A stretch of 64,000 nucleotides of DNA from Siccirubricoccus phaeus (lineage in GTDB: Bacteria > Pseudomonadota > Alphaproteobacteria > Acetobacterales > Acetobacteraceae): contig NZ_SRXO01000020.1 in NCBI RefSeq assembly GCF_008360935.1, forward strand, positions 1 to 64,000. The letters are read 5' to 3'. A program made the position numbers and the translations under genes. Positions 16,498 to 24,604 of this stretch are shown one piece after another. The notes under the pieces are model-generated. The model did no database searches and was not told where the DNA came from. It was given only the letters and a program-made list of their open reading frames with translations. Positions within the stretch are counted from its first letter, which is position 1, and each line of letters starts with the position of its first letter.

Positions 16498-18474
16498 CTA
16501 CGTCGCCGCCACCGGCGTGAAGCCCAAGGCAAGCAGCCGCCCTCGCACCTCCTCGCTGGCCAAGGCGCGGAGGAAGGCCTGCACCCCGGGCCGCGAGGCC
16601 CGCGCTGCCGGCAGGAAGAAATCGTAGACCTCATCCGCCAGGGGCAGGAAGCCGAGGCCATAGGCCCGCGCCACGGTGGCGATGCAGACCCCCCAATCCG
16701 CCCGCCCCTGCGCCACCGCGGCGGCCACCGCATTGTGGGATTTGGGCTGGTTGGCATAGCCGGGCGGCCGCGCCCCAGCCAGCAGCCCGTCCAGCAGGAT
16801 GCGGGTGCCGGAGCCGGCATTGCGGTTCACCAGCAGGCAGGACGGGTCCGCCGCGGCGCGCGCCACGGCCGCGCGGCCGTCCAGCCCCTCGAAGCGGGCA
16901 TCGCCCGGGCGGAACGCTACCCCTTGCAGCCGCCGCCAGCCGGGCACCAGGCGCAGGCTGGGTTCCAGGAAGGGGGTGTTGTAGGCGCCGCTCGCCGGAT
17001 CCAGCAGATGCGCCGGCGCCAGGTCGCATTCCCCGCGCTTCGCCGCCGCCAGCCCGCCCAGGCTGCCCACCGCCAGGGTCCGCGCCCGCCAGCCCTCCGC
17101 CGCCAGCGCCTCCAGCACCGCATCCAGCCCGGTGCAGTGGCTGCCGATCAGCACCAGATCGGGCGGCGGCGCCGCCCCGCCGATCAGCCGCACGGAAACC
17201 GGGGTCCCCGCCGCCACCCCCTGCTCCAGCGCCGGGATGGCGAAGAACCCATCCGCCTGGGCGAAGGCCGTCACGCTGCCGGAGCTCTTGCCGAGGGGGA
17301 AGGCCAGCCGCCCGCCCGCCTCGTCCTCGGCGAGCGAGACCATGACGTATTCCACCCGCCCCAGCTCGCTCGGCAGCCGCACCGCCAGCCGGGCCGGCAC
17401 CGCCTGCTCCTCCCGCGGCGGCAGGCCGGCCAGGGCGCGGATCGCCGGCACGACGAATTCCTGGAAGGTGAAGACGGCGCTGGTCGGGAAGCCCGGCAGC
17501 ACCACCAAAGGCTGCCTGCCCACCGCCGCCAGGCAGAGCGGCTTGCCCGGCTTCAGCGCCACCCCATGCACCAGCACGCCGGGCGGGCCGAGGCGCGCGA
17601 TGATGCGGTGGGAGACATCCCCCGCCCCCTTGCTGGTGCCGCCCGACATCACCACCAGGTCGGCGCGGTCCAGCGCCGCCCGCACGGCTGCTTCCAGCGC
17701 CGCCTCGTCATCCGGGAAGATGCCCATCGGCAGCGGCTCCCCGCCATGCTCGGCCACGGCGGCGGCGAGCATGGCGGCGTTGCTGTCCGGGATGCCGCCG
17801 GGGGGCAGGGGGCTGCCGGGCGGCACCAGCTCATCCCCCGTGGAGAGCACGGCGACGCGCGGCTGGCGCACCACCTTCACGGCGGCATGGCCGGAGGCGG
17901 CGAGCATGCCGATCTCCCGGCTGGTGATCCGGGTGCCGGGGCGCAGCAGGGTCTCGCCGCGGGCGATGTCGCTGCCGGCGAAGCCGATGCAGGCGCCGGG
18001 CGCCGCCGGCCGGGCCAGCAGCAGCACCGGGCCTGCGGCCTCTTCCTCCAGCTCGGTATGCTCGATCATCGCCACGGCATCGGCGCCGCGCGGGATCATG
18101 CCGCCGGTGGCGATGGCGGTGGCGGTCCCCGGCGCCACCTCGATGCCCGGGGCGACGCCGCAGGCCAGCACCTCCGGGTTCAGGCGGAGGCGCACCGGCG
18201 TCCCCTCGGCCGCGCCCGCCGTATCCGCCGCGCGCAGGGCGAAGCCGTCCACCGAGGAGCGGTCGAAGGGTGGCGCATCGCTTGCCGCCAGCACCGTCTC
18301 CGCCACCACCCGGCCGAGGGCGGCGGCGAGCGGCACCTCTTCCCCCGGCAGGGGCGAGAGGTCGAGGGCAGCATGGAAGCGCTGCATCGCCTCCTCGGCG
18401 CTGAGGATGGCGAGGAATTGCTCCTGCCGCGCGGCGCGCCGGACGCGGTCGAGCAGGGGGATGGGGTCGGTCAT
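16498..18474 (-). CDS. MoeA molybdopterin molybdenumtransferase fused to a PBP-like domain
   Basis: A 658-residue two-domain protein. Residues about 20-430 are MoeA, which inserts molybdate (or tungstate) into adenylylated molybdopterin: PFDRSSVDGFALRAADT, GGMIPRGADAVAMIEHTE, VLSTGDELVPPG, MSGGTSKGAGDV and LVVLPGFPTSA are all intact. Residues about 455-655 form a periplasmic-binding-protein-like domain without a signal peptide: GSHCTGLDAVLEALAAEG, HLLDPASGAYNTPF, VNRNAGSGTRILLD, SHNAVAAAVAQGRADWGV. The architecture is known, and the extra domain is presumed to sense or hand over the oxyanion or cofactor. It ends the tup operon. The stretch upstream of ATG 18474 was rejected as non-coding. Confidence 0.9.
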   Translation of the reverse strand: MTDPIPLLDRVRRAARQEQFLAILSAEEAMQRFHAALDLSPLPGEEVPLAAALGRVVAETVLAASDAPPFDRSSVDGFALRAADTAGAAEGTPVRLRLNPEVLACGVAPGIEVAPGTATAIATGGMIPRGADAVAMIEHTELEEEAAGPVLLLARPAAPGACIGFAGSDIARGETLLRPGTRITSREIGMLAASGHAAVKVVRQPRVAVLSTGDELVPPGSPLPPGGIPDSNAAMLAAAVAEHGGEPLPMGIFPDDEAALEAAVRAALDRADLVVMSGGTSKGAGDVSHRIIARLGPPGVLVHGVALKPGKPLCLAAVGRQPLVVLPGFPTSAVFTFQEFVVPAIRALAGLPPREEQAVPARLAVRLPSELGRVEYVMVSLAEDEAGGRLAFPLGKSSGSVTAFAQADGFFAIPALEQGVAAGTPVSVRLIGGAAPPPDLVLIGSHCTGLDAVLEALAAEGWRARTLAVGSLGGLAAAKRGECDLAPAHLLDPASGAYNTPFLEPSLRLVPGWRRLQGVAFRPGDARFEGLDGRAAVARAAADPSCLLVNRNAGSGTRILLDGLLAGARPPGYANQPKSHNAVAAAVAQGRADWGVCIATVARAYGLGFLPLADEVYDFFLPAARASRPGVQAFLRALASEEVRGRLLALGFTPVAAT

Positions 18475-18649
18475 CGGCGGGGGCTCTACGGCGGCGAAAG
18501 CATGCTTGTATCGCGTCGCGGGGCCGGGCGCTGCCGAACGGCGCCGAAGGCAGGACCTGGGCCTTGCCGGTTGGCCCCAGGGACGCCTCCCCAGGCCCCC
18601 CGGAGCCTGCCGCCTGAGCCCCGGAGCGGACCCTCGGGCCGGGCGGAAC

Positions 18650-19801
18650 TCACCACGGCAGGGCGGCAACCTCCGCCCCGGCCTCGAAGCCTTCCGAGCC
18701 CGGCGGCACCAGCAGCAGGGCAGAGGCGGCCGCCAGGGCGGCGGGCGGCAGGCCGCCCACGGCCAGCGGTTCCGCCTCGCCCGGCGCCACTTCCCGCAAC
18801 GGCACGAATTCCGCCAGCCCGACGGCGGAGGCCACTTTGCGGGTCAGGCGCAGCCGGCGGGGCGCGACAGGGCGAGCGGCGGCGAGCTGCGCCAGCAGGG
18901 GCCGCCCCAGCAACAGGAAGGCGGCGATGGCATCCTCCGCCTGGCCCGGCAGCAGCAGCACCGGGCGGCCGGCGACCTCGCCGAAGCCGGCGGTCATGCC
19001 CGGCCGGGCGCCGAGCCCATGTAACGCCAGCCGGCCGGCGGCGGCGAGGCCCTCGGCGCTGCCATCCATGGGGCCTTCCCCGGTGCCGCCCACCAGCAGC
19101 AGCAGGTCATGCGCCGGCGCGCCGCCGCGCAGCGCGGCGGCGATGGCGGCAGGCTCATCCGGGATCGGGGGCAGCGGGTGCAGCGCGGCCTCCGGCGCCA
19201 GGGCGGCGACTACTCCGCGCAGCCGGTCCCGGGCCGGGTCCGCCAGCATCTCCGCCCCCGTGGCGATCCAGCCGAGGCGCGGGCGGCGCACCGCCACAAG
19301 GTCCAGGCCCAGCGCGGCCAGGGCCGGCAGGTCGCGCGGGGCCAGCGCCTCGCCGGCGGGGCGCAGCAGCGTGCCGGCGGGAATGTCCTCCCCCGGGTGG
19401 CGCACGCCCTCGCCCGGCGCCAGGGTTTGCAGCGCCTGGGGGAATGGGCCGGCCAGCAGGTCGAAGCCCGGCAGCACGGCGTCGCAGCCGGGCGGCAGCG
19501 CCTCCCCCACGCTGATCGCCGGGGGCGGGGCGGGCAGGGGCACCGGTGCATAGGGGCCGGCGCCTTCCGTCGCTGCCGCCGCCACCGCGAAGCCGTCCCG
19601 CCGCGCCACCGGCGCGGGCGGTACGGGCGCCGCGGCGCGGATATCCTCCGCCAATACCAGGCCCAGCGCGTCCTTCGCCGGCACGGCCGCCGGCGCCACC
19701 GGCCCGGGCGCCAGGGCCAGCAATTGCGCCAGCGCCGCCTCCGGCGCCGTCAGGCGGAGCGGCGCCGCCACCTCAGGCGCCGGGCTCCGGCTTGTCGGCA
19801 T
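18650..19801 (-). CDS. divergent MoeA-like protein
   Basis: A 383-residue MoeA relative with degraded signature motifs. The DGFA core remains (VARRDGFAVAAA), as does SVGEALPPGCDAVLPG, but the expected Glu after this is missing. The usual S-G-G-x-S-x-G loop is replaced by LVGGTGEGPMDGS. The C-terminal MoeA_C-like end (LAVGGLPPAALAAASALLLV) is present. It may be a regulatory or heteromeric partner of the downstream MoeA fusion, or be specialised for tungsten. The start overlaps the end of tupA by 29 bp, indicating tight coupling. Confidence 0.75.
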   Translation of the reverse strand: MPTSRSPAPEVAAPLRLTAPEAALAQLLALAPGPVAPAAVPAKDALGLVLAEDIRAAAPVPPAPVARRDGFAVAAAATEGAGPYAPVPLPAPPPAISVGEALPPGCDAVLPGFDLLAGPFPQALQTLAPGEGVRHPGEDIPAGTLLRPAGEALAPRDLPALAALGLDLVAVRRPRLGWIATGAEMLADPARDRLRGVVAALAPEAALHPLPPIPDEPAAIAAALRGGAPAHDLLLLVGGTGEGPMDGSAEGLAAAGRLALHGLGARPGMTAGFGEVAGRPVLLLPGQAEDAIAAFLLLGRPLLAQLAAARPVAPRRLRLTRKVASAVGLAEFVPLREVAPGEAEPLAVGGLPPAALAAASALLLVPPGSEGFEAGAEVAALPW

Positions 19802-20609
19802 TCGGAAAGAAGAGCTGCTCGCCGTCGATCTTGTAGGCGGCGATCGCCGCCTGGCCGGCAGGGGAGACCAGCCAGTCGATGAAACGCTGGCCCTCCGCCG
19901 CCTTCACCCCCGGGTGGCGCTGCGGGTTCACCAGCATGACGCCATACTGGTTGAACAGCCTGGCATCGCCCTCCACCAGGATTTTGAGAGTCTGGCGGTT
20001 GCGGAAGCTGAGCCAGGTGCCGCGATCCGCCAGCAGATAGGCGTCCTGCGCCGCGGCGCTGTTCAGCGCGGGGCCCATGCCCTGGCCGATCTCCCGGTAC
20101 CACTGGCCGCGGCCGGCCACCGGATCGATGCCGGCCTGCTGCCAGAGGCGCAGCTCTGCCGCATGGGTGCCGCTGCGGTCGCCGCGGCTGACGAAGAGGG
20201 CGCGGGCGGCGGCGATGCGCTGCAACGCCGCCGTGCTGTCGCGCAGCCCGGCGATGCGGGCAGGGTCGGCGGCGGGGCCGATGATGACGAAGTCGTTGTA
20301 CATCACATGGCGGCGGGGGCCGCCGAAGCCCTCGGCGACGAAGCGTTCCTCCGCCGCGCGGTCATGGACGAAGACCACATCGGCGTCGCCGCGGCGGCCG
20401 ACATCCAGAGCCTGGCCGGTGCCGAGCGCCACGACGCGGACGGCGATGCCGGTGGCCTGGGTAAAGAGGGGCAGGATATGGCCGAACAGGCCGGATTGCT
20501 CCGTACTGGTGGTGGAAGCGACGGTGATGCTGCGCTCCTGCGCCGTGGCCGTGCCGGCCCAGGCGAGGAAGGCGGCCAGAAGAAGAAGGGTACGGCGTAG
20601 GATGGGCAT
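19773..20609 (-). CDS. tupA: tungstate ABC transporter substrate-binding protein
   Basis: A 278-residue periplasmic receptor. The signal peptide is MPILRRTLLLLAAFLAWAGT-ATA, with cleavage before QERSITV. The mature start VASTTSTEQSGLFGHILPLF matches the oxyanion-binding TTS motif of TupA/WtpA-like proteins, and FVSRGDRSGTHAAELRLW is the second conserved ligand loop. Related proteins bind tungstate, and some molybdate, with very high affinity. GGGAGA precedes the ATG. It lies after tupC with a repeat-containing 139-bp gap. Confidence 0.88.
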   Translation of the reverse strand: MPILRRTLLLLAAFLAWAGTATAQERSITVASTTSTEQSGLFGHILPLFTQATGIAVRVVALGTGQALDVGRRGDADVVFVHDRAAEERFVAEGFGGPRRHVMYNDFVIIGPAADPARIAGLRDSTAALQRIAAARALFVSRGDRSGTHAAELRLWQQAGIDPVAGRGQWYREIGQGMGPALNSAAAQDAYLLADRGTWLSFRNRQTLKILVEGDARLFNQYGVMLVNPQRHPGVKAAEGQRFIDWLVSPAGQAAIAAYKIDGEQLFFPNADKPEPGA

Positions 20610-20628
20610 GGGTCTTCTCCCGTGACTT

Positions 20629-20690
20629 GAGAGGGGCTCTGCCCCTCTCAAACTCTCCCCGCCAAAGGCCGAAGGGCCTTTGGAAACCAT
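20629..20690. repeat. family A palindromic repeat inside the tup operon
   Basis: Hairpin GAGAGGGGC-TCT-GCCCCTCTC (20629-20649) followed by a second hairpin CCAAAGGCCGAAGGGCCTTTGG (20662-20683) and GAAACCATG. The 62-bp stretch is repeated at 55849-55910 with only about two differences. It separates tupC from tupA and could reduce or set the ratio of transcript for the downstream genes. Confidence 0.8.
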
Positions 20691-20748
20691 GGGTTTGGGC
20701 CTCGCGGGTTCGGTCTGCCGAGGCTGGCGCCCTGCCTCATCACCGCGC

Positions 20749-21477
20749 TTACCAAAGCAGCTCCCCCCGCAGGAACGCCCTTGCCTCGGCGGTTGCCGGC
20801 CCGGCGAAGAACGCCTCCGCCGGTGCCTGCTCCAGCAGCCGCCCCTGGTGCAGGAACAGCACCTCCGCCGCCAGCCGCCGCGCCTGGCCCAGATCATGCG
20901 TCGTCATCACGATCTTCGTGCCCCGCGCCGCCAGCGTGGCGACGATCTCCTCCACCGCTCGCGTCGCCGCCGGGTCGAGGTTGGCGCAGGGCTCGTCCAG
21001 GAACAGCACCTCCGGCTGCAGCGCCGCGGCGCGGGCCAGGGCCAGCCGCTGCTGCTCCCCGCCGGAAAGCCGCCGCGCCGGCCGCTCCGCCAGCCCCTCC
21101 AGCCCCACCAGCGCCAGCCCCTCCCGCGCCCGCGCCGCCGCTTCCGCCCGCCCCAGCCCGGCCAGGCGCAGCGGATAGGCCGCGTTGGCCAGCACGGAGC
21201 GCCGCAGCAGCACCGGCCGCTGGAACAGCATCGCCTGCCGCCGCGCCACCGGAACATTCCCCTCCGGCGCGCCCCAGTGGATGCGCCCGGCGCTCGGCGC
21301 CAGCAGCCCGTGCAGCAGCCGGAGCAGCACGCTTTTCCCCGCGCCGTTCGGGCCGATGACGAGGCTTGGCCCACCGGCCTCCAGGGTGAAGCCGACATCG
21401 CGCAGGATCTCCACCGCCCCGGCGCGGTAGCAGAGCCCCTCCACGAGCAGCGGCAGGATGCTGTCCGGCAGGCGCAT
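20749..21477 (-). CDS. tupC: tungstate ABC transporter ATP-binding protein
   Basis: A 242-residue ATPase with Walker A IGPNGAGKSVL (42-52), Q-loop LFQRPVLL, signature RLSGGEQQRLALARA and Walker B EVLFLDEPCANLD, then H-loop TTHD. It powers import of the oxyanion bound by TupA. The ATG shares one base with the tupB stop (TGATG). The much longer open frame upstream is out-of-frame tupB and was rejected. Confidence 0.92.
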   Translation of the reverse strand: MRLPDSILPLLVEGLCYRAGAVEILRDVGFTLEAGGPSLVIGPNGAGKSVLLRLLHGLLAPSAGRIHWGAPEGNVPVARRQAMLFQRPVLLRRSVLANAAYPLRLAGLGRAEAAARAREGLALVGLEGLAERPARRLSGGEQQRLALARAAALQPEVLFLDEPCANLDPAATRAVEEIVATLAARGTKIVMTTHDLGQARRLAAEVLFLHQGRLLEQAPAEAFFAGPATAEARAFLRGELLW

Positions 21478-22181
21478 CAGCCGGCGCTTCCCGCCGCGGC
21501 GTCCCGCAGCCCCTGGGCCAGGGCGTTCACCGCCAGCACGATCGCCATCAGCATCAGGCCCAGCGCCAGGGCCAGGGGCAAGTCGCCCTTGCTGGTCTCC
21601 AGCGCGATGGCGGTGGTCATCACCCGGGTAAAACCCTCGATATTGCCGCCGACGATCATCACCGCGCCGACCTCCGCCGCGGCCCGGCCGAAGCCGGCCA
21701 GCAGCACGGTCAGCAGGGCGAAGCGCCCGTCCCAGAGCAGGGTCGGCACCGCCCGCCAGGGCCCGGCGCCGAAGCTGCGGAGCTGTTCCGCATATTCCTC
21801 CCACAGCCCTTCCAGCACCTGGCGGGAGAGGGCGGCGAGGATGGGGGCGATCAGCACCGCCTGGGCGATGACCATGGCCGTGGGGGTGAAGAGCAGGCCC
21901 AGCGGGCCGAGCGGCCCGGCGCGGGAGAGCAGCAGGTAGATCAGCAGCCCGGCCACCACCGGCGGCAGGCCCATCAGCGCGTTCAGCGTGACCAGCACGG
22001 CTCGCCGGCCGGGGAAGCGCGCCACCGCCAGCAGGGCGCCGAGGGGTAGGCCGACCAGCGCCGCCAGCGCCACGGCGGTGAGGCTGACCCGAAGCGAGAG
22101 CAGCAGGATGCCGGTCACCGCCGGGTCGGCGGTGGCGACCAGCCCGAGGGCGGTGGCGAAGGCGGTGGCGAGGTCCTGCAC
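21477..22181 (-). CDS. tupB: tungstate ABC transporter permease
   Basis: A 234-residue inner-membrane permease with about six hydrophobic segments. The ABC-permease coupling loop EEYAEQLRSFGAGPWRAVPT followed by LLWDGRFALLTV is clear, as are NALMGLPPVVAGLLIYLLLS and AAAEVGAVMIVGGNIEGFTRVMT, which are typical of TupB. It is the first gene of a minus-strand unit tupB-tupC-tupA-moeA-like-moeA fusion, divergent from the DNA-binding/PBP gene. Confidence 0.92.
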   Translation of the reverse strand: MQDLATAFATALGLVATADPAVTGILLLSLRVSLTAVALAALVGLPLGALLAVARFPGRRAVLVTLNALMGLPPVVAGLLIYLLLSRAGPLGPLGLLFTPTAMVIAQAVLIAPILAALSRQVLEGLWEEYAEQLRSFGAGPWRAVPTLLWDGRFALLTVLLAGFGRAAAEVGAVMIVGGNIEGFTRVMTTAIALETSKGDLPLALALGLMLMAIVLAVNALAQGLRDAAAGSAG

Positions 22182-22250
22182 GCGGCTCTCCCGGTGCAGC
22201 CTTGTGGCGGGCGGTATCGGTCGCGGTCAATCCGGAATAGGGTGCGGCAC

Positions 22251-22280
22251 CTGCCGGAATCTGCCGGATGCTGCCGGATG
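22251..22280. repeat. three tandem 10-bp units overlapping a start codon
   Basis: CTGCCGGAAT CTGCCGGATG CTGCCGGATG in tandem, in the 86-bp divergent region between tupB and the regulator. The regulator ATG (22268) is the end of the second unit. The array is a candidate binding site for the regulator, or a slippage-prone stretch. Confidence 0.6.
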
Positions 22281-23152
22281 TCCTGACCCTGCGGGAGGCC
22301 GCTGCCTTCCTCCGCCTTTCCGAGCGTAGCCTGTACGAGATGGCGCGGCAGCGCCGGCTGCCGGCGGCGCAGCTCGGCGGCAAATGGCTGTTCCCTCGCC
22401 GCCTGCTGGAGGCCTGGCTGGCGGCGGAGGCGGCGGCCGGCACCACCGCCCCGCGGCCGGACCCGCCGCCCATCCTGGCCGGCAGCCATGACCCGCTGCT
22501 GGATTGGGCGGTGCGGCAATCCGGCTGCGGCCTGGCGCTGCGCAGCGGCGGCAGCCTGGACGGGCTGGCGGCGCTGGCGGCGGGGGAGGCGATGGCCGCC
22601 GCCACCCATCTGCTGGACCCCGATACCGGCGCCTTCAACGAGCCGGCGGTGCGGCAGGCCCTGCCGGGCTGGGGCGTGGTCGGGATCACCTGGGCATGGC
22701 GGGAGCAGGGGCTGATCGTGCCGCCGGGCAATCCGGCGGGGCTGGGGGAGGTGGCGGCGCTGGCGCGGCCGGGCATCCGCGTCGCGGGGCGGCAGGCGCG
22801 GGCGGGCAGCCATGTGCTGCTGACCCATCTGCTGACCGAGGCCGGGATCCGGCTGGAGCAGATCGGCTTCCTGCCGGCGCCCGCCATGTCGGAGGATGAG
22901 GTGGCGGCGGCGGTCGCCGAGGGGCGGGCGGAGGCGGGCTTCGGCATCCGGGCGGAGGCCGGGTCCCGCGGGCTGGGCTTCGTGCCGCTGATCGCGGAGC
23001 GCTTCGACCTGGTGATGCCGCGGCGGCAGTATTTCGCGCCGGCCATGCAGGCGCTGCTGGGCTTCGCGCGCGGGGCGGAATTCGCGGCGCGGGGGGCGCG
23101 GCTGGGCGGCTATGCGCTGGGGAAGACGGGGAGGGTGGCGTTCAACCTGTAG
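22268..23152 (+). CDS. helix-turn-helix regulator with PBP-like sensor domain
   Basis: A 294-residue protein. Residues 1-52 (LTLREAAAFLRLSERSLYEM then GGKWLFPRRLLEAWL) are an excisionase/MerR-like DNA-binding domain. Residues about 70-280 form a periplasmic-binding-like domain lacking a signal peptide, with HLLDPDTGAFNEPAVRQAL closely echoing HLLDPASGAYNTPF in the MoeA fusion, and AEGRAEAGFGIRAEA. Such proteins occur next to tungstate/molybdate transport genes and are thought to sense the oxyanion. Being divergent to tupB, it most likely controls the tup-moeA operon. No clear ribosome-binding site was seen. Confidence 0.85.
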   Translation: MLPDVLTLREAAAFLRLSERSLYEMARQRRLPAAQLGGKWLFPRRLLEAWLAAEAAAGTTAPRPDPPPILAGSHDPLLDWAVRQSGCGLALRSGGSLDGLAALAAGEAMAAATHLLDPDTGAFNEPAVRQALPGWGVVGITWAWREQGLIVPPGNPAGLGEVAALARPGIRVAGRQARAGSHVLLTHLLTEAGIRLEQIGFLPAPAMSEDEVAAAVAEGRAEAGFGIRAEAGSRGLGFVPLIAERFDLVMPRRQYFAPAMQALLGFARGAEFAARGARLGGYALGKTGRVAFNL

Positions 23153-23310
23153 CCAGGGGCGCTGCCCCTGGACCCCGGCGTGAGCCGGCGCGTGGAACCA
23201 GCAAACTCAGATCGGGGTCCGGGGGGCGTCCACCCCCGGCGGGGGTTGGCGGCACTGCCGCCAACGGGCAGCGCCCCTGCCCAGGGTTCGGGGGCAGCGC
23301 GCCCCAACAC
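23153..23310. repeat. family D GC-rich palindromic intergenic repeat
   Basis: Begins CCAGGGGCGCTGCCCCTGG at the stop of the regulator gene, then GACCCCGGCG, later ATCGGGGTCCGGGGGGCGTCC, then GTTGGCGGCACTGCCGCCAAC (palindrome) and GGGCAGCGCCCCTGCCC. Parts recur at 29107-29322 and 37206-37355. It sits between two convergent genes and may act as a bidirectional terminator. Confidence 0.65.
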
Positions 23311-24189
23311 TCACCGCGTCGGCGTCGGCGGCGTCGTCGAGTAGTCGTAGAACCCCTTGCCGGTCTTCCGCCCCAGCCACCCCGCCTCGACATATTTCGC
23401 CAGCAGCGGGCAGGGCCGGTATTTCGGGTCGCCCAGCCCCTCATGCAGCACCTTCAGCACGGAGTAGAGCGTATCCAGCCCGACGAAGTCGGACAGCTCC
23501 AGCGGCCCCATCGGGTGGTTGGCGCCGAGCTTCATCCCCTCATCGATGGCGCGCACATCGCCCACGCCTTCCATCAGGGCGAAGATCGCCTCGTTCAGCA
23601 TGGGGCAGAGGATGCGGTTGACGACGAAGCCGGGGTAGTCCGCGGCGGGCACCACCGTCTTGCCCATCTTCTCCGCCAGCGCCGTCACCGCCGCCACCGT
23701 GGCGTCTTCCGTGGCCAGGCCGCGGATCACCTCCACCAGCTTCATCATCGGCACCGGGTTGAAGAAATGCATGCCGAGGAAGCGGCCCGGCCGGTCCGTC
23801 GCCGCGGCGAGCCGGGTGATGGGAATGGAAGAGGTGTTGGAAGCGAGCAGCGCATCCGGCCGCAGCACCGGGCAGACGCTGGCAAAGATCTTCTTCTTGA
23901 TCTCTTCATTTTCCGTCGCGGCCTCGACGACGAAGTCGCAATCGGCGAAGGCGGCGTAATCGGTGCCGGTGGCGATCAGGCCGAGCGCGGTCTCCTTCGC
24001 GCCCTCCGGGATCGCCTTGCGGGTGGTCTGGCGTTCCAGGTTCTTCTCGATGGTCGCCAGCGCCTTTTCCAGCGCCTGGGCGTTCACATCCACCAGCGCC
24101 ACCTGCACGCCGGCCAGCGCCGCGACATGGGCGATGCCGTTGCCCATCAGGCCGGCGCCGATCACCCCGAGCTTCCGCACTTCCGTCAT
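23311..24189 (-). CDS. 3-hydroxybutyryl-CoA (3-hydroxyacyl-CoA) dehydrogenase
   Basis: A 292-residue NAD-dependent dehydrogenase of beta-oxidation and polyhydroxybutyrate/butanoate metabolism. The Rossmann [10 protein letters not shown] lies at about 11-20, the catalytic loop SNTSSIPIT at about 117-125, and [15 protein letters not shown], containing the active-site His, at about 139-153. The C-terminal domain has [17 protein letters not shown] and [16 protein letters not shown], and the end [14 protein letters not shown] is diagnostic. It shares the region with etfA/etfB, which accept electrons from acyl-CoA dehydrogenases in the same pathway. Confidence 0.93.
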   Translation of the reverse strand: MTEVRKLGVIGAGLMGNGIAHVAALAGVQVALVDVNAQALEKALATIEKNLERQTTRKAIPEGAKETALGLIATGTDYAAFADCDFVVEAATENEEIKKKIFASVCPVLRPDALLASNTSSIPITRLAAATDRPGRFLGMHFFNPVPMMKLVEVIRGLATEDATVAAVTALAEKMGKTVVPAADYPGFVVNRILCPMLNEAIFALMEGVGDVRAIDEGMKLGANHPMGPLELSDFVGLDTLYSVLKVLHEGLGDPKYRPCPLLAKYVEAGWLGRKTGKGFYDYSTTPPTPTR

Positions 24190-24248
24190 CTCCGCCCCTC
24201 CATATGAAAAAGGCCGCCGGACGCGCGGGCGTCGGGCGGCCTCCTCCT

Positions 24249-24296
24249 AAAGCAAGACCCGGCCAAGTGGAAACACCTGACCGGGTCTCTTGCTTT
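24249..24296. terminator. long hairpin between hbd-like gene and etfA
   Basis: TAAAGCAAGACCCGG pairs with CCGGGTCTCTTGCTTTA across about 15 bases of loop. Part of the repeat cluster that follows; it may form a transcript-stabilising or terminating structure. Confidence 0.5.
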
Positions 24297-24310
24297 AGAA
24301 AATATGAAAT

Positions 24311-24595
24311 CTAGAGCAGCTTATCCCCGATCTGTCGGATCACATCGTGATCCGGCAGATCGGGGCTGCTCTAGTGTCCCGATTCCGAAGTCCTGCGGAC
24401 TTCGTTCTCGGGCCACTAGAGCGGTTTCACGCTGACTGTGCAGCGCGAAACCGCTCTAGCTTATGGATGGTAGAGCAGATTCACGCCTCCGGGCGATGCC
24501 GCCCTCCGGCGATCTGCTCTAGCTTTTGTTTTCAGTGGCCTGCTTGTCCGCTGCGTTCGCTGGAAAGCCAGCGAACTTCGCGGGCAGGACACTAG
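24311..24595. mobile_element. cluster of CTAG-bounded hairpins, MITE-like element with nested units
   Basis: Successive palindromes each begin or end with CTAG(AGC): 24311-24374 (CTAGAGCAG...CTGCTCTAG), 24416-24459 (CTAGAGCGGTTTC...GAAACCGCTCTAG) and 24471-24522 (TAGAGCAGATTCACGCC...ATCTGCTCTAG). An outer element runs from CTAGTGTCC (24371) to GGACACTAG (24595), a 9-bp terminal inverted repeat. The same outer element, without the two inner hairpins, occurs at 61510-61625, and the 24471 hairpin recurs inverted at 40643-40694 with about one difference. No ORF in it is believable. Confidence 0.6.
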
Positions 24596-24604
24596 CCTGA
24601 GGTC

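Noticed and set aside
24347-24595. 82-residue ORF inside the hairpin cluster
   Set aside because: It is translation of palindromic repeat DNA and has no independent support.
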